Shown here: piece after piece, positions 34,189 through 47,316 of the stretch
Layout of the letters: each line of letters begins with the position of its first letter
How positions within the stretch are numbered: the first letter of the stretch is position 1
NCBI RefSeq assembly: GCF_014529535.1
Contig: NW_023503493.1
Coordinates: 3,162,001 to 3,226,000, forward strand
Direction: 5' to 3'
Length of the DNA stretch: 64,000 nt
DNA from: Bradysia coprophila
Taxonomy: Eukaryota > Arthropoda > Insecta > Diptera > Sciaridae
Notes under the pieces: model-generated
The model's input: only the letters and a program-made list of their open reading frames with translations
Told to the model about the DNA's origin: nothing
Database searches by the model: none
Program-made: the position numbers and the translations under genes

Positions 34189-37100
34189 TCATTGTCGTTT
34201 TTATTTTTATTAAGATTGATTTACCTGCGACAAAATTTACTCACACCGTTCACACCACTAAAGACTGATGCGCAATACAATGTTAAAATCAACAAACAAT
34301 GTTAACAAAATTTCACCAGAAGAGGCCAAAATAGTCACAATATAAGGAGAGTAGTCATAGATGCATGTACGTGAATGTAATTATTCTGTGAATATTTTTG
34401 CGACTGCCTGTTGAGATGTGGCAAATGTTAACGATTTTGTTGTCGCAAAAATTTGCATTGGACAATTGTCTCTCAGGATTGTAAGTGGTTATTTGTGTCG
34501 TATAATGTATGGTTTCGTGTTTTGGAATAGAAACAGATCATCATTACGTCACAGAATTACATAAAACGTTGTTTGCAACACGTATGCAGTTATATAATCA
34601 CACACAAAATATCATCCGAGGTTCTTTTGGTTCTTTTTACACTCTGCAAAACTGCTCTTTTCTACAAAGCAAGGAGTTTCTTCTTACAAAACGTAGGCAA
34701 GGAGTTCCTTCTCACAAAACGTGGACAAGGAATTCCTTCTTACAAAACGTAAGACAATGATCTTAATGCTCCATTTTACAAGAGAAAAACAAGAAGCTTA
34801 TGGTTCCTTTTGATCGTCGATAGACCTTGAATTAAAAGTTTTTCGCTTAAAATTTTGTCTCAAATCGAATCGAAAAACTTTGACTTTGACTTTTATTCAA
34901 GGGTTCAAGCGTCAAATCGAAATATTTTTTAGTGGTCTCAACGGTTTCAGAAACTTTGATCCAATACCTAAAACTCATGGAACAACTTTTTTGTCAATGG
35001 ACCAGAACTGCCCAGTCTATGGAGGATTTATGGAAAAGTTGCCCAAAAGAACCGCTAACTTTGAGACTCATTTCACTGTCAATTTCTTATTCAATTTTAA
35101 AGTGTGGTGGCTTTTTGGAAAGGTAATTTCATACCCTATCAACGATAGCTGGCCGAGCTCTGGCATATCAAAAAATCGGTCGCCACAGCTCTAGGAAGCA
35201 CCAGTACTTTACTCCCAAGTTTTTTTTCGCCAAAAATTGTTTGAATTAAGAAGCGCTTCGAACGATTTGAACGATTTTTACTCAAGAAAATACAAGACCA
35301 TTGAATGATATGTAACTATACCACTGGGTCTGAGTCTTCCCAAATGCATCCCAAAGCTAGATCTCAAGGAAAACTAGCATTTCTAGCAGTTTTTTTTTGT
35401 TGTCTCTTCTGGATTTGAGGAAATATTGAAGTGTTTAGATGTCAGTTCCAAGAATTCCATCTCTCCTTCCTTATGTTGAATACGACAATGTTGTTGGGCG
35501 TACAGTTTGTGAACTGGCATTCACCATTGATGGGGATGTTATGTTGCTTTGCTTCAAGAATATCGGAAAGAAGTAGTTTATCTGTTGCTATCTTTCCGCA
35601 CGATGCTATCACACCATAATGCGTTGAGTTGATGATTTTGGAGCCCTTCTTCCTAATGCTAGAACTTTAGGATGGTGAGTACTTTCATAGGTTTTTTCGA
35701 ACTTTCTTCTGGACTAGAGGGAAGTCTGAGGTGTCTGTAGGTCACTTTCTAGAATTCCATCACTTTGAAAGGTCTACCTTCTTCCCAAAGCTTGAATTCA
35801 AGGAAAACTAACATTTCTAGCAGTTTTTTCTAGTCTCTTCTGGATTTGAGGAAAAATTGAGGTATCTGCAGGTCAGTTCCTAGAATCCCATCACTCCGAA
35901 GGGTGTATCTATTTCCCAATGCGAGAACTAAAAAAAAGGAATTTTTGAGATAATCTATAAGAGAGGACATGCATAAATCTCATCTTTTACAGAATACCCA
36001 CATCCCCTTTCCCCTGTCGAACAAAAGAAAATTCACCTGTAGTTTTCACTAGAGTGCTAACCACCTGACATAATTTGAGGATGTCTTCATCCAATATTAT
36101 CAAGTTAATGCACTCATCGCAGCAATGTAACAACGAAAAAAGAGCCCATGAAAATGAAGTCCACTCTGACTATCAAAATAAATGACCTAAACGATAACTG
36201 AGTCACTAAAGCCATTCGTTTGCCTAATAACAATGATTCCGAATTTCATTTGTTTTCTCAGCACAAAAAGGACGTGTTTTTCACATAAATCGTTAAAGTT
36301 TTCCACATGTACGATCATATGTAATGCATGACAGTTAAATATACATACATTTATGTGTGGACGCTGTATATGCCATTCCGATAAAACCATTCCTATAAAA
36401 ACAAATCACCATCGCCGACATAAGTTTTACATACATTTTGCCCCATTGTTATATCCCCGAAACAACTTTTCAAAAACGAAAATTCCTTTTCAGAACATAA
36501 ACTATCCGCATTCAAAGTCCCACATACATATTTATGCAGTTAAACATAAGAAAAACCCACCTCCCCATCCCCATATCGCCAGCACACTATACACACACTG
36601 TGTGGATGTGTGTATGGTGTCTTGTCCAGTTTCCATTTTCCACAAAACATTTCGCATTCTTCTCTTTTATATGAACACATAAACTAGACCATTTATCAGA
36701 ACGTGGTTTATCAAAATAGGGTTTAGATATGTAAATAAGGGTCGTTTAAGCGCTTTTCCTGCATGTTTATAAAGTTTGGGTAAATGGACGGCTCTTTCTT
36801 TTGACCCAATGTGTTTACGTAAGATTTATGATGAAAGGATGGAGGATAACCATAAGTATTCAACTTTCTATTTTCGGGTGTATAAATATACGAATATGTG
36901 TGTGCAACCCGGCTTAGTTTGGTCGGTGTGGAAAGTTTGCATTGAATTGTCTTTCTTCTACTCTCTCTACATGGTATGGTGTGGTGCAAAAATGTGAATG
37001 TGAATTTTCAGCAAATTTATTAAAAGGAAATTGAAAATAATCTTTCTCTCCATGGAAAATTGTTGGAATTGTGTTGTTTGTTTGCCGGTGACATTTAAAC

Positions 37101-37294
37101 CATTCAAACCGGTTGTTGCTTATGAATATGAAATTTCAATTAGTCATTTTTCTAATCACGACTAAGTGCCTCGCTTAGTGCAGAAACGCATCATAAACTG
37201 GAAGCAACATAACTGCCCTTATGTTTGATTTGTTTGTCTTGACGTTTTCGAATCATTGAATCTGTTACTTCAATTGGTTAAACTTCGCTTGAAA
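34189..37294. other. Gene-free stretch
   Basis: No gene was recognised. Imperfect local repetition occurs at about 35.33-35.93 kb (CTAGCA(T)TTCTAGCAGTTTTTT and TTCTGGATTTGAGGAAA recur) and at 34.66-34.76 kb (AAGGAGTT/ATTCCTTCT, CACAAAACGT). Open frames such as 34880-35194 and 36353-36682 carry no known motif. Confidence 0.45.
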
Positions 37295-37509
37295 CATAGC
37301 CTATTTTAGGAATTAAATTCCCGAAAATTCCAAAAATTCTTGAAATTCTTGAAATTCTTGAAATTCTCGAAAATTCCCGAAAATTCTCGAAATTCCCGAA
37401 AATTCTCGAAATTCCCGAAATTCCCGAAAATTCTCGAAATTCCCGAAAATTCTCGAAATTCTCTAAAATTCCCGAAAGTTCTTTAAGAAATTGCCTAAAA
37501 TAGGCTATG
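37295..37509. mobile_element. 215-bp mini-element with CATAGCCTATTTTAGG ends and a simple-repeat core
   Basis: CATAGCCTATTTTAGG at the left faces CCTAAAATAGGCTATG at the right, a perfect inverted pair. The core is entirely variants of GAAATTCCCGAAAATTCTC. The flanks GCTTGAAA and GCTTTTAA agree at 6 of 8 positions and may be a decayed 8-bp duplication. The design (CA...GCCTATTTT termini around a GAAATT-type tandem core) parallels the 2.4-kb element at 31.76 kb. Confidence 0.75.
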
Positions 37510-37534
37510 GCTTTTAAGTATCTGATACAATTGT

Positions 37535-37970
37535 AGATTATATTGGATGCCGCGAAAGTAATTCATTACATGAGATGACAGTTTTTGTGGTAAAAGCAAA
37601 GTCACAAGTGTGCATTTTGAGCAACGAGGTTCGATAACTGTCTTCTTTCGATCCGAGCCGAAGGCGAGGTGTACAATACCACTTGTCGAAAAGACCAGTT
37701 ACTGAAGCAAATTACTCAAAAAAACACGAATGGGTTTTGCGAGTATCACAAAGTCGTCTCCAAATTAACTTGAATTACATGGCTGCATCCAATGTAATCT
37801 GGTTTAATCCTGCCCCATGAGAAGTTGATCATCACCAATTAATGCACGTAAAATTAACCGAAAATTTGCTTTATGTAATGGATCAATTTGGCAGAGCGTA
37901 AACTGATACGTAATGGTCGACTTTCGTATGGGACATGCAATAAAGTCATTTACTTCATGGCTTTTGACTA
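37535..37970. repeat. Dispersed family A copy
   Basis: ATTGGATGCCGCGAAAGTAA, GATCCGAGCCGAAGGCGAGG, GCGAGTATCACAAAGTCG and TGCACGTAAAATTAACC match the 4.1-5.0 kb copies in order. Confidence 0.7.
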
Positions 37971-38101
37971 AAATTTTTGTTATTCAAACGAATACCAGAG
38001 GTGGGGCCTATCGTTTACGTGTGCCGTTTTTCTTGTCCTTTAGACTTTACTGCGCTTTGTCCACGACTGTTGAAATATAAATGATTTGTTGAAACAGCAG
38101 A

Positions 38102-38794
38102 GAGGGATTCTTTTAAAAAAACAGCCTACCGAAATCGGACGCATTTTCTATTGGAATGTTTTATATGTGTCCAGAAAGGACTTTGACCCTAGAAACCAAA
38201 ACCACTTTCAAAAAAATTCTTTGAAGCTTGTGTGCCCAACGAGAGGTCATTAAAAACCGAAATCTTACACTTTTCTTACAAAAATTTCTCCAGTTACACG
38301 AGCCGTACAGGGTCGTGTGGTGTGTCATTTGAAACATAATTGCATGTGCTTTTGGGCCGAATAGGGTCTTATATGGTTTGGATGCATCTACGATGAAATA
38401 ACCCCCTAAGACCCAAAGTACATAAAATTACGTTTCCAATGACATCAGACACGACCATTTGCGTTTCCTGTACCTAGAGAAACACAGAAGCACATATCTC
38501 AGTGTGGATGAATTCTAAACCCAATAAGACCCTATTTGCCCCGGAAGTACATGTAATTACCTTTCTAATGACACCCCACACGACTCTGTATGGCTCGTGT
38601 AACTGAAGAAATTTGTGTAAGAAAATTGCAAGTTTTCGGTCTTTGATGACCACTCACCAGCCACACAAGCTTCAAAGAATTTTTTTGAAAATGGTTTTGA
38701 CGTCTAGGGTCGAGTACGTTTCTGGACACATACAAAAAAAGTCCATTGGAAAATGTGTCCGATTTCAGTAGGCCGTTTTCCAAAAGAATCCCTC
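38102..38794. mobile_element. Foldback family B element
   Basis: GAGGGATTCTTTT at the left and AAAAGAATCCCTC at the right bound two arms of about 300 bp. Arm landmarks are AAATCGGACGCATTTTC, TGTCCAGAAAGGAC, CAAAACCACTTTC, TCGTGT and AATAGGGTCTTAT; the same landmarks appear inverted in the right arm. Arms are diverged relative to each other. Other members lie at 54.44-55.34 kb and from 63.20 kb. Confidence 0.8.
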
Positions 38795-39797
38795 AGACTA
38801 GTCCCGTAGCATATGAACTTAGAATGTACTGAAATAATGAAGCAAATTTTGACATATACGTCGCTTCGCTCGAAATAGTGGCTCAAACAATCACGTGACA
38901 CATTTCATTGACATCGTAAAAGTTGATCCTTGGACCAGTAACCGCAAGACTGGACCTAGGCCAAGAACAAAATAAAATCTTAGATGGAATATCACATAAG
39001 AAGGTGCCAGACATGTATCAATATTGAACATATTCTTCTTCCATTGAAAAACTTCTTTATGAATAAAAGAACAATGAGTGTTCGACTATTGGACTACTGT
39101 AGACTGGTGCTGCCACCATACATAGTGCTCTTTTTGGAGAGATTCGTTTCTCCACTGATTCTGATAATCTTTGAAAGATATGTCGCTTCGCACTGAATAT
39201 ATTGGTCAAAGTAATCACGTGACAAATGTTAACCATAATGTGAATTGCTCTCTACTAGCACCAATGAAAAAATGACGATTGGACTTCAGAATGACGAAAT
39301 CGGAGGTAGCTCGCAAAATTAATCTTTCAACCATAAAAAAGTTATGAATTCGTGTAGATTCCAATCACATAATTTTTGGCGACATTTTTATTGGAAATTG
39401 TTGAATAATCGATGCGTTGCACAGTTTCGGCATAATTACGACCACCTACATAAACATCGATTCCGCTTGTAAATATATGCAAGAAAAATGCGAGACGAGA
39501 GGAGATAGTTGTAAAAGAAACGAATAATCGGAAACTAATAAACTTTATGAATGAATTAAAGTAACGTAATTTATCGACTGGAATTGTATAATACGGTTTC
39601 CTAGCCGGTAACAATCCATTTCAAATGCAAAATAAAAATATTTTTCGGCGACCAAGATTCTCTCGTAACAATAAAATATTCAAATGATCAGCGGTAGCAT
39701 GGTATATCCAAGTGAACGAAGTAAGAAAAAAAAAACTTTCGAATACCTAACACCCAAAATTAATTCGGTTGGAATATGTTTGTGACGCGTTGATTGA
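38795..39797. other. Gene-free upstream region of the cuticle gene
   Basis: GATATGTCGCTTCGC-type phrases recur at about 38858 and 39177 (with AATCACGTGACA about 38892 and 39214), so a diverged local duplication is present. No gene was seen. Confidence 0.45.
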
Positions 39798-39830
39798 TAT
39801 AAAAGCCTATGCATAAGATCGATATGCAGT
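39798..39830 (+). promoter_or_regulatory. TATA box and likely initiator of the cuticle gene
   Basis: TATAAAAG lies at 39798-39805. GCAGT at 39826-39830, about 30 bp downstream, resembles the arthropod initiator (TCAGT). This would give a 5' UTR of about 145 nt before the ATG at 39972. Confidence 0.6.
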
Positions 39831-39971
39831 AGCTTCATGCTTATCATTCGAGTCTTGTACTTCGATCAGTTAACAGTTAATCGAAAAATTGTTGCCTCTT
39901 AGCTCGACATATCTTTTAAGTGTTCGTTCACGTGTCCGAAAGTGTTCTAAAACAACAAATTTGTGTTCAGA

Positions 39972-41492
39972 ATGGCGTACGTTGCGTACTTCTACTTGTT
40001 AATAACCATTTTGGGAGTAGCACTTTCTGCACCAGCACCTCAATTCAATAACGATGAAACGAGTATCCTTCGATATTATAACGAAAACAACGGTTTGGGA
40101 CAATACAATTATCTGTAAGTGAATTCAGTGTGTTATATGGTTCGGTCCTTACTGACCATGCCATTTTTGCTTGGTAACATAAATGTTGTGTCCACTGCCT
40201 GCGGTCAATTTACCGTCAATAGTTCTGTAAAATTGTGTAACAAGATCTGACTTGTATTGCCTGTTCCATGCGGAAGTTAATCGTTACATGGTAGTTTACC
40301 TGCTGCGAAAATGACCCATTACACGAAGGAATATTTTTGGTTCATTTTACGTGAACTCCGCGCTGATACGCAATTCATTAATTTCGGAAACAATTTTGTG
40401 TACATTTGAGTAGCTTCCTTCGGTAATTGTCTTTTCTACAAGTGTAGCTGTGCGCCTCGGCCGCCGGCTCGGATGTACAAACTTTAAACTTGTCGAAAAG
40501 ATAGATTTACCGAAGCCTGTTGCTCAAAAAGCTCACTTGTGATTGTAACCTCATGGAATGAATTACTTTCGCAGCATCCAGTGTAATCGACTATTATATG
40601 CTTGTGCATTTTGACTGTCACAGTAAGTGCACTCTACCGTGCATAAGCATGTAAAGGTACATTACTGTCTTGCTCGGATGTTTCTTGATGAGGCGTGAGG
40701 GAAGTTAGAGTTCGAGATCAATTACACTTCATTGGATGTAACAGATACGTTTGAACTTTCAGCGAAGGAGTGAGTGAACATATCAAACGAAAGTAAATTT
40801 CAACGTTTCATCTGTTGTCGACAACAACGACAAAGATAAATGATGAGCTGAGGCTAGTGTCCTTTCCTTATAAGGGAAATGTGTAGTCTAACTAATGAAG
40901 TACGAGATCTGGTATCGAACCATTAATCGATATTTTAAACAAATGAAGTAATAGATTGAATTCTTGCAATGTCGATGCACTTGCCGTTTATAAAATGTAA
41001 ATTTCAGTATTTATGTGCTCAGTGCCGTAGTTCAATCGGAGAGTTGCAAAAGAACAAAATATTTATAGATTCAGACCGTTTACGTAAACCGAGAACGACC
41101 GCTACTTACAAATGGATCGAGTTACATTTTATGTGACATGCAGAAGCGTTCAGTGAAGACACATTTTTTTAAAGGAAATTTTTCATTATTATTCAGATAT
41201 CAATTGAGCAATGGCGAAACCAGAGCCGAAAACGGCTATCAGAAATTGGTCGGTGAAAAGGCGATACCAGTCATCTCGATATCCGGTAAATATTCATTCG
41301 TCGGAACTGACGGAGTGACGTACTGGGTTCACTACACCGCCGACGAGAACGGTTATCATCCAATTGTCGGTACGTAATTGAAGGATTTTTGATAATTTTT
41401 TAGCCTTGACATAAGCTAAATGAATTGAATGTGTCTGTGTAGGAACTGGTGCTGAGCCCGCTAACGATTTCGGTCCAGCTCAACAAGGCTGA
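39972..41492 (+). CDS. Cuticle protein with Rebers-Riddiford RR-1 chitin-binding domain
   Basis: Three exons are inferred: 39972-40114, 41197-41369 and 41443-41492. GT-AG introns of 1082 and 73 bp give 121 aa. Residues 1-20 form a signal peptide (hydrophobic ITILGVALSAPA), so the protein is secreted into the cuticle. The RR-1 core lies at about 43-108: YNYLYQLSNGETRAENGY, then GKYSFVGTDGVTYWVHYTAD and ENGYHPIVG, matching the family's chitin-binding consensus. The tail ends AEPANDFGPAQQG. The short first coding exon ending just after the signal-peptide region, and the long first intron, are common for this family. AATAAA lies at 41590. Intron 1 contains a dispersed repeat at about 40.22-40.59 kb. 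The length is typical of small CPR proteins. Expression in soft cuticle is expected from the RR-1 class but not shown by the sequence. Confidence 0.95.
40225..40590 (-). repeat. Dispersed family A copy in intron 1 of the cuticle gene
   Basis: TTGCCTGTTCCATGCGG, ATTTTTGGTTCATTTTACGT, AGTGTAGCTGTGCGCCTCGG and ATTACTTTCGCAGCATCCAG match family A in reverse orientation. It fills about a third of the 1082-bp intron and does not touch the splice sites. Confidence 0.7.
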
Positions 41493-41589
41493 TTAAGACT
41501 GTGGTCGATGTACAAAACCGGAACAATCGATGGAGTTGTTTCCCTTCAAGTTAAGTTTATTTATTTTGACGTTATCTTAGGCTCTGTGT

Positions 41590-41595
41590 AATAAA
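41590..41595 (+). terminator. Polyadenylation signal of the cuticle gene
   Basis: AATAAA lies about 100 bp after the stop codon at 41490-41492. Confidence 0.7.
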
Positions 41596-44500
41596 TTCCC
41601 CTAAATCACAAATTTCCTGCTTTTCATTTCGTTTGCGTCTTTCTGTTTATTTAACAAAACAATGTTGCCGACCAAACCAATCAAGACAGAACAAACCTCC
41701 TTGAGACCTATGACCCCCCGATGTGAACAAGACTTATTTCTATTTTGCATAATGAAACTACAAGCGAAACAACAATCGACCCTCCAACAAAATAACTGTT
41801 ACGTCACATAACCAGATCATCAAAACGATTATCAATTATGTTTCCCTCAGACAAAAATTACATTTTTTTTCGTCTTCTCTTTATTCAAAATGATGCAAAT
41901 AATGATACACATATCAGCCGGTGAGCACACGTTTGAAATAACCTCAGAACACCTCAAAGTTCACTTGCAATAAACCGACTTATTATGCGCACGTTGTGTC
42001 CATAACATATTCATGAAGATGAAAACTGGATCAGTAAACTGGACAATGGGTAGTTTAATGGTGTACTATACAGGAAAATGTGATGAGGTCAACATTCAAC
42101 ATCCCTGCTGTATTATGTGTTGTGATGTACCGATGAGAAATAGCATTACACTTTCTGAATTGTCTGGGTGAGTTCAATTTGTGTGCTTTTGAATATTATG
42201 AACGGAGAAATTAGGGATGCTGGCTTTGTGATACATTTAACGTGTCATAGAGATCAAACGGACAAAAGGAGAGATCAAATTAAAGTCAATTCGGGATGAG
42301 TATTGGATGGATGAGGATGGGGTTGGGTGTTTTTTTTAAAGAAGGAATTCCAGTTTTTATGTTGTTTTTGCAATGAATATTTGAATTGAGATGATAATTT
42401 GAAGTGTTACGGATTTAGATGAGTGGCAGATTTATTTTAGAAACGACTAGCGCATGCGACACAATCATTGAATCTGGTACTTCCATTGTTTGAAGTGGCC
42501 TCTTCACTTCATGTAATAGTTGATTACATTGGATACTGCGAAAGTAATGCATTACATGGGGGTAACAGTTTTCTGGTTCGGTAACTGTCTTTCCGAGAAG
42601 TATGTAGTTTGTATATCCGAGGACAAGACAAAATGCAATTGGCGAAAAAAATAGTTATTGCAACAAGTGGCTCGAGTTTTACGGTTACAGATGAGTAAAT
42701 TCTGGACAACGATTAGGAGTCTATATTAGTGTTCACGACATTTTGCGACCCTCGACGATATAACTAAAATTTCACGACATTGCCGTTATTGCACGTAGAC
42801 CTCGTTCTCCTTGTAGACACTGTCATTTTAAGTTTTATTTTACTGATATTTTTCTTGAAAGAGCACTTTCGATCGATCGCTAAGTCTACTAGGGTAAAAC
42901 TACCAAAGACGAGCACCCACTTATGGCTCTACTGGTTTCCGCAGTGAAACAAAATATTTTTAAGACAATGTCCGATTTTATTAAATAGATTGAAGAGAAT
43001 CATCGCACTTCAAGAATGGGTGTAAATAGAGTACTGAAACGGGACAGTGTATCAAACAAATGTGGGCACTGTAAAAAAATCTGGAAGCATTTTTCATACA
43101 AAATAGTACTCTATTTGACAGCTGTCACTCGAAGCACTTTTGCTTGAAGTGCGTTGAGAGAATCAATAATCTTTCCAGTCATAGTTTTGCTCCAAATAGC
43201 TGTTAACCCGAACATTGACAACACGAACGGCAACCGATTTCAATTAAATCATTTAATTCACAGCAACATAACCTACACAATTTTACATACAAATGTTGTT
43301 GATACTAAAAGCTAAAACATTCAATTTGCTGGGTCTGAATTCATCCGCTTCGCCACCGTTTTATCTGCGTGACGTAACAGTTGACATTTCAATAAATAGG
43401 TATTGAGAATAGGTAAACAATATGTTGTTTGAAATGTCAACTGTCACTTACACGGGGCAAAACGGAATGAAAACAGAGGCAAAACAGATGACTGTGAGGC
43501 CACCATAGCTATATCACGGTGCGGTTGAACAACTTTTTTTTCGAAAAGTTCGTAAACACGGGGTTTTCTTGTTAAAAATGATTGGGGTGATCCTAACGAT
43601 TATTTTTCTCCTAAATTTAAAATGTTTTGCCCGGGCCTTCTCGAGAAAAGTTGATTTATCTTTAAAGAATGAGTCAAAAATGGCCCTTTGTGAAATGTTT
43701 TCTACTAGGAAAGCTTGTTAATGTATTTTTTTGGTTTTATAAGCACAATTATGAGAAGTAGATACTCAAACCTTTACAACGGTACCTTACACACCATATT
43801 CGAACCTTTGATATATGATTGGAATCCCGTTTTCGACTTACTTTAAGGAAATTTCGATGGTTATGTGGGTTTTCCCGGTATTTTTTTAGCTAATAGGTCC
43901 GATTTTTTTTCAATTGTTTCATAAAGATGACATCCATCCTTTCGATTGATACCAAACAAGACATATAAAGACTCGAGTAAGGGGAGCCGGAACTGATTTC
44001 CTCTCGAGAAATAACGATTTTCTTACAATTTTCATTTTAGTTTGTCTTGGGTAACATTTACTCCAGCTACACACGAAAGAGACCTAATTCAAATTTTTTC
44101 TTTGTTATTCTGTCAGATTTGACAGTAAAACAAAGGAAAAATGTGAACTACTCTGACAAAAACTAATTTGTTGAGTAATGACTGCTCTGTTTATATCATA
44201 ATTGTATCTGCTGGCTGAACGCATTGAACTGTAAACTCGTCATCACATTCAGAAATCTATTCAAACTGAAAAAAATCGAAAAAGATGAAAACATAAAATC
44301 AAACAACTTGTCGCCGGCAATAAACCGAATCGAATGCCAATCAAAAAAATTCTCCAAATCTGAGCTCTAATCGCATTCGAAAGAAAATATTATATTTCGG
44401 TGGCGGGTGTATTTATTTGACAAGCGTCTACGCGATACGTAACTATATGAGTAACAACAGTATACAACATTGTGCACAATTTGAATTTTTATAAAACAAC

Positions 44501-45034
44501 CGTCATAAAACCACACACAAATCCTCTTTCCCGAAAATGTGTACATCGATAGAGAGGTATAATGTGTGCCTCCCCATCCCGTTTGCATTTACTACATATA
44601 TGTGGGCCCATCACCACCGCACCAAATACACGACTATAAAAATTCAACAATTTATTTTTCGATACACATTTATGGATAATAATATTTTTGGACGCACATC
44701 ACGTATGAAAATTACCTATACTGTATGTTGGGTTGCATGGAAAAATGTTATTTATATTTATAAGTCCTGGTTTTCTATTTTCCCTCTCTCCTCCATCGGC
44801 GAATCAATGTATCCTAGCTGGATGTATAAAAGGCAAAGGATACAACACATCTATATGATCGAATGGGGTCTTTGGTTTTCCAATGCTATAATATGAAAAA
44901 GTACAGAGAAAAAACCAGTCTCCATGATATAGCCAATCCAAAATCAAATGCAAAACAAGTTACGGAATGTAGGCTGACGATGTACGATAATGCGAGACTC
45001 GCACGTACAACTAACTTTCTTAATTTCTTAAATG

Positions 45035-45137
45035 AATATTGTGGTTTAGTGCGACATCGGCTTCTGTCAAAGCATTCCACATGTCTAAATATTGTGGTTT
45101 AGTGCGACATCGGCTTCTGTCAAAGCATTCCACCTGT
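45035..45137. repeat. 54-bp tandem duplication
   Basis: AATATTGTGGTTTAGTGCGA followed by CATCGGCTTCTGTCAAAGCA occurs at 45035 and again at 45089. A facing copy of CTTTGACAGAAGCCGACGTC lies near 45190, and TGCGTCATCGGCTTCTGTCA recurs near 61.61 kb. Confidence 0.8.
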
Positions 45138-45469
45138 CATGGTGACGTGCCTGATAGCTTATGTCTTTCATCCATGACAATTTTTATACTTTGACAGAAG
45201 CCGACGTCGCCATAAACGCATGGATAGCCTGAAAATACACAATGATCTTGCCTAGCACAAAATGTATGTTGTTGGAGATACCTTTGGATGTTTGGTTCGA
45301 ATGTTGAACGTAAAATAAACTTGAGTCGCCAAAAACTATTGTGCACATTTTAAACCAACACTAAGGCGAACCTTAGGAGAGTGTTAACACAATTAGCTTT
45401 AACTGTGCTGCAGAGAGATCCAGTTCTTTATAACAAAATTTTGTACAGCAGCCTCAAAACTGTGCTAAC

Positions 45470-45940
45470 TTTTCGAAAACTGTAGAAATTGTTCGAAAAA
45501 TGTGCTACTAACTGTTCGAAAATTGTGGTAACTGTTCGAAAGCTGTTGGAATTGTTCGAAAATTGCGCTACTAACTGTTCGAAAACTTTGATAACTGTTC
45601 TAAAACCGGATGAACAGTTCGAAAACTATATTAGCTGTTCGAAAACTGTGATAACTGTTCTAAAACCGGGTGAACTGTTTCAAAACTATATTAGCTCTTC
45701 GAAAACTGTGGTAACTGTAACTGTTTCAAAACTGTATTAGCTGTTCGAAAACTGGACTAACTGTTCGAAAACTCTGATAACTGTTACAAAACCGGGTGAA
45801 CTGTTCGAAAACTATATTAGCTGTTCGAAAACTGTGATAACTGTTCTAAAACCGGGTGAACTGTTTCTAAACTGGGCTAACTGTTCGAAAACTGTGGGAA
45901 TTGTTCGAAAATTGTTCTACTAACTGTTCGAAAGCTGTTA
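45470..45940. repeat. ACTGTTCGAAAACTGTG minisatellite
   Basis: About 470 bp consist of 17-22-bp variants such as AACTGTTCGAAAACTGTG and AACTGTTCTAAAACCGGGTG. A short-range order of variants (CCGGGTGAACTGTT then ACTATATTAGCTGTTCG) suggests higher-order duplication. Confidence 0.85.
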
Positions 45941-46929
45941 ATACTCTTGAGGGCAACGGCGAATTATTTCTGTTAACACTCAAGTCGACAAACTTTTTCT
46001 GATTTCTAAGCCAATTGTCGACTAGATCTTCAGTTGACGACATTATCAACCTTCTTATAGACCTTCTCTGACCTAGTAACGTCACCCAATCTCTAACGTA
46101 TCATACAAGTCTAAAGTACAAAATCCACCAACCGTCTCACCATTTCCAACACAAGACCAATCTTAGCATTGCTACCATGGCGTACACAACATACAACAGG
46201 ACTTAAGCAGAACGAATAAAAAATATAAGAGATGATTCCGTACATATCCCTCTAATAAAACTGTATTTTGTATCCGACCATATACATATCCAATCCATGT
46301 GTATCCATGAGGTATACGGACTACGTGAAGTCTTTTTTATACATTCGATCTGTTACAGTCATTTGATTGCGAAATGAGATTTTTGAAAAAGAATAAAATT
46401 TTATGACAGAACACAACGTAAACGGAACGAATGATGAGCTATCAAAAGAAGAGCGAAGAAAAAAAAACGGTATTACTCGATGTATGGATGAGATGCGAGT
46501 GGTTGCAACTCAAGAAAGGATAACATTCCGAAAAGAAAGTGCTTAGTTATATGGCTGGAATATTATGGCAGATTTAATAAATGTCTCCGATACAAAGATT
46601 GTATATACAATGAGGACGACCATTTTGAATATTTTGGAAACAAATATTTCGGATTGGTAGACATTCGGATCCAGTTGATTAATGCACCGTGCCATCAAGC
46701 ATAAAATTTTGTGGATGACTGTTGACCTCTTTCGGAGTATTTACCCTTTACCCTTTAGCGAATCCTTTTGTCTTTCTGTAGAATCAAACGGATATTGAAT
46801 AGTCACTTGTCGATTTAAATAGCTATTGATGCCATTGAGTGATACCAACGTTTTTCTCAATAAAGGCGACGAAAGTTTCGATTTCCGTCAATGAGTTGAG
46901 AAGAAATCATTTTCATTACAAGGGATGAA

Positions 46930-47316
46930 GGTAGCACAAACGGTAGAGCGATGGACTCACGTCCTATATGTCACGGGTTCGTCTCCCGTGTCAGACACAG
47001 TTCATAGGGTTTTTACTAATCGTAAATGATTAGTCTCTGCTGTTAGTTACCACTAGTCAGCTCTATCGACCGTAATAGGTCTCTAAGAAAACAACACCAA
47101 AAAATGCTGAACACAGTTCTCATACGTCACATGCGTAATTCACAATCGTGATTCTAAAAATGTCAACCACTAGCGACACCTATGTTCTAATTGAAAATTA
47201 TATGATTCACAATTGTAAAATCTCTCGGAAATATGGGTAATGCACAACAGGCCCATTGGCGGCCTAGGTGCTTGGAAAGCATCAGCTTTTCTGCCCATCT
47301 TATCCTATCCTATTCT
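46930..47316 (+). mobile_element. tRNA-headed SINE with a 10-bp target duplication
   Basis: The head GGTAGCACAAACGGTAGAGC carries an A-box-like motif, and GGTTCGTCTCC about 40 bp later matches a polymerase III B box. A unique body of about 310 bp follows, ending in a TATCCTATCCTATTCT tail. AAGGGATGAA lies directly on both sides (46920-46929 and 47317-47326), as expected for LINE-mediated insertion. It has no cloverleaf-quality acceptor stem, so it is not a tRNA gene. Confidence 0.85.

Larger units (their letters stand above)
41600..46919. other. Gene-free stretch with small repeats
   Basis: No gene was recognised. Items seen are a family A fragment at about 42505-42640 (TTACATTGGATACTGCGAAA), a short hairpin at 43374-43446 (GTGACGTAACAGTTGACATT / AATGTCAACTGTCAC), a tandem duplication at 45035-45137 and a minisatellite at 45470-45940. 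Open frames near 44.4-45.1 kb carry no family motif. Confidence 0.45.

Noticed and set aside
46930-47005. tRNA gene
   Set aside because: A- and B-box-like motifs continue into a 387-bp unit flanked by a 10-bp duplication, so it is a SINE.
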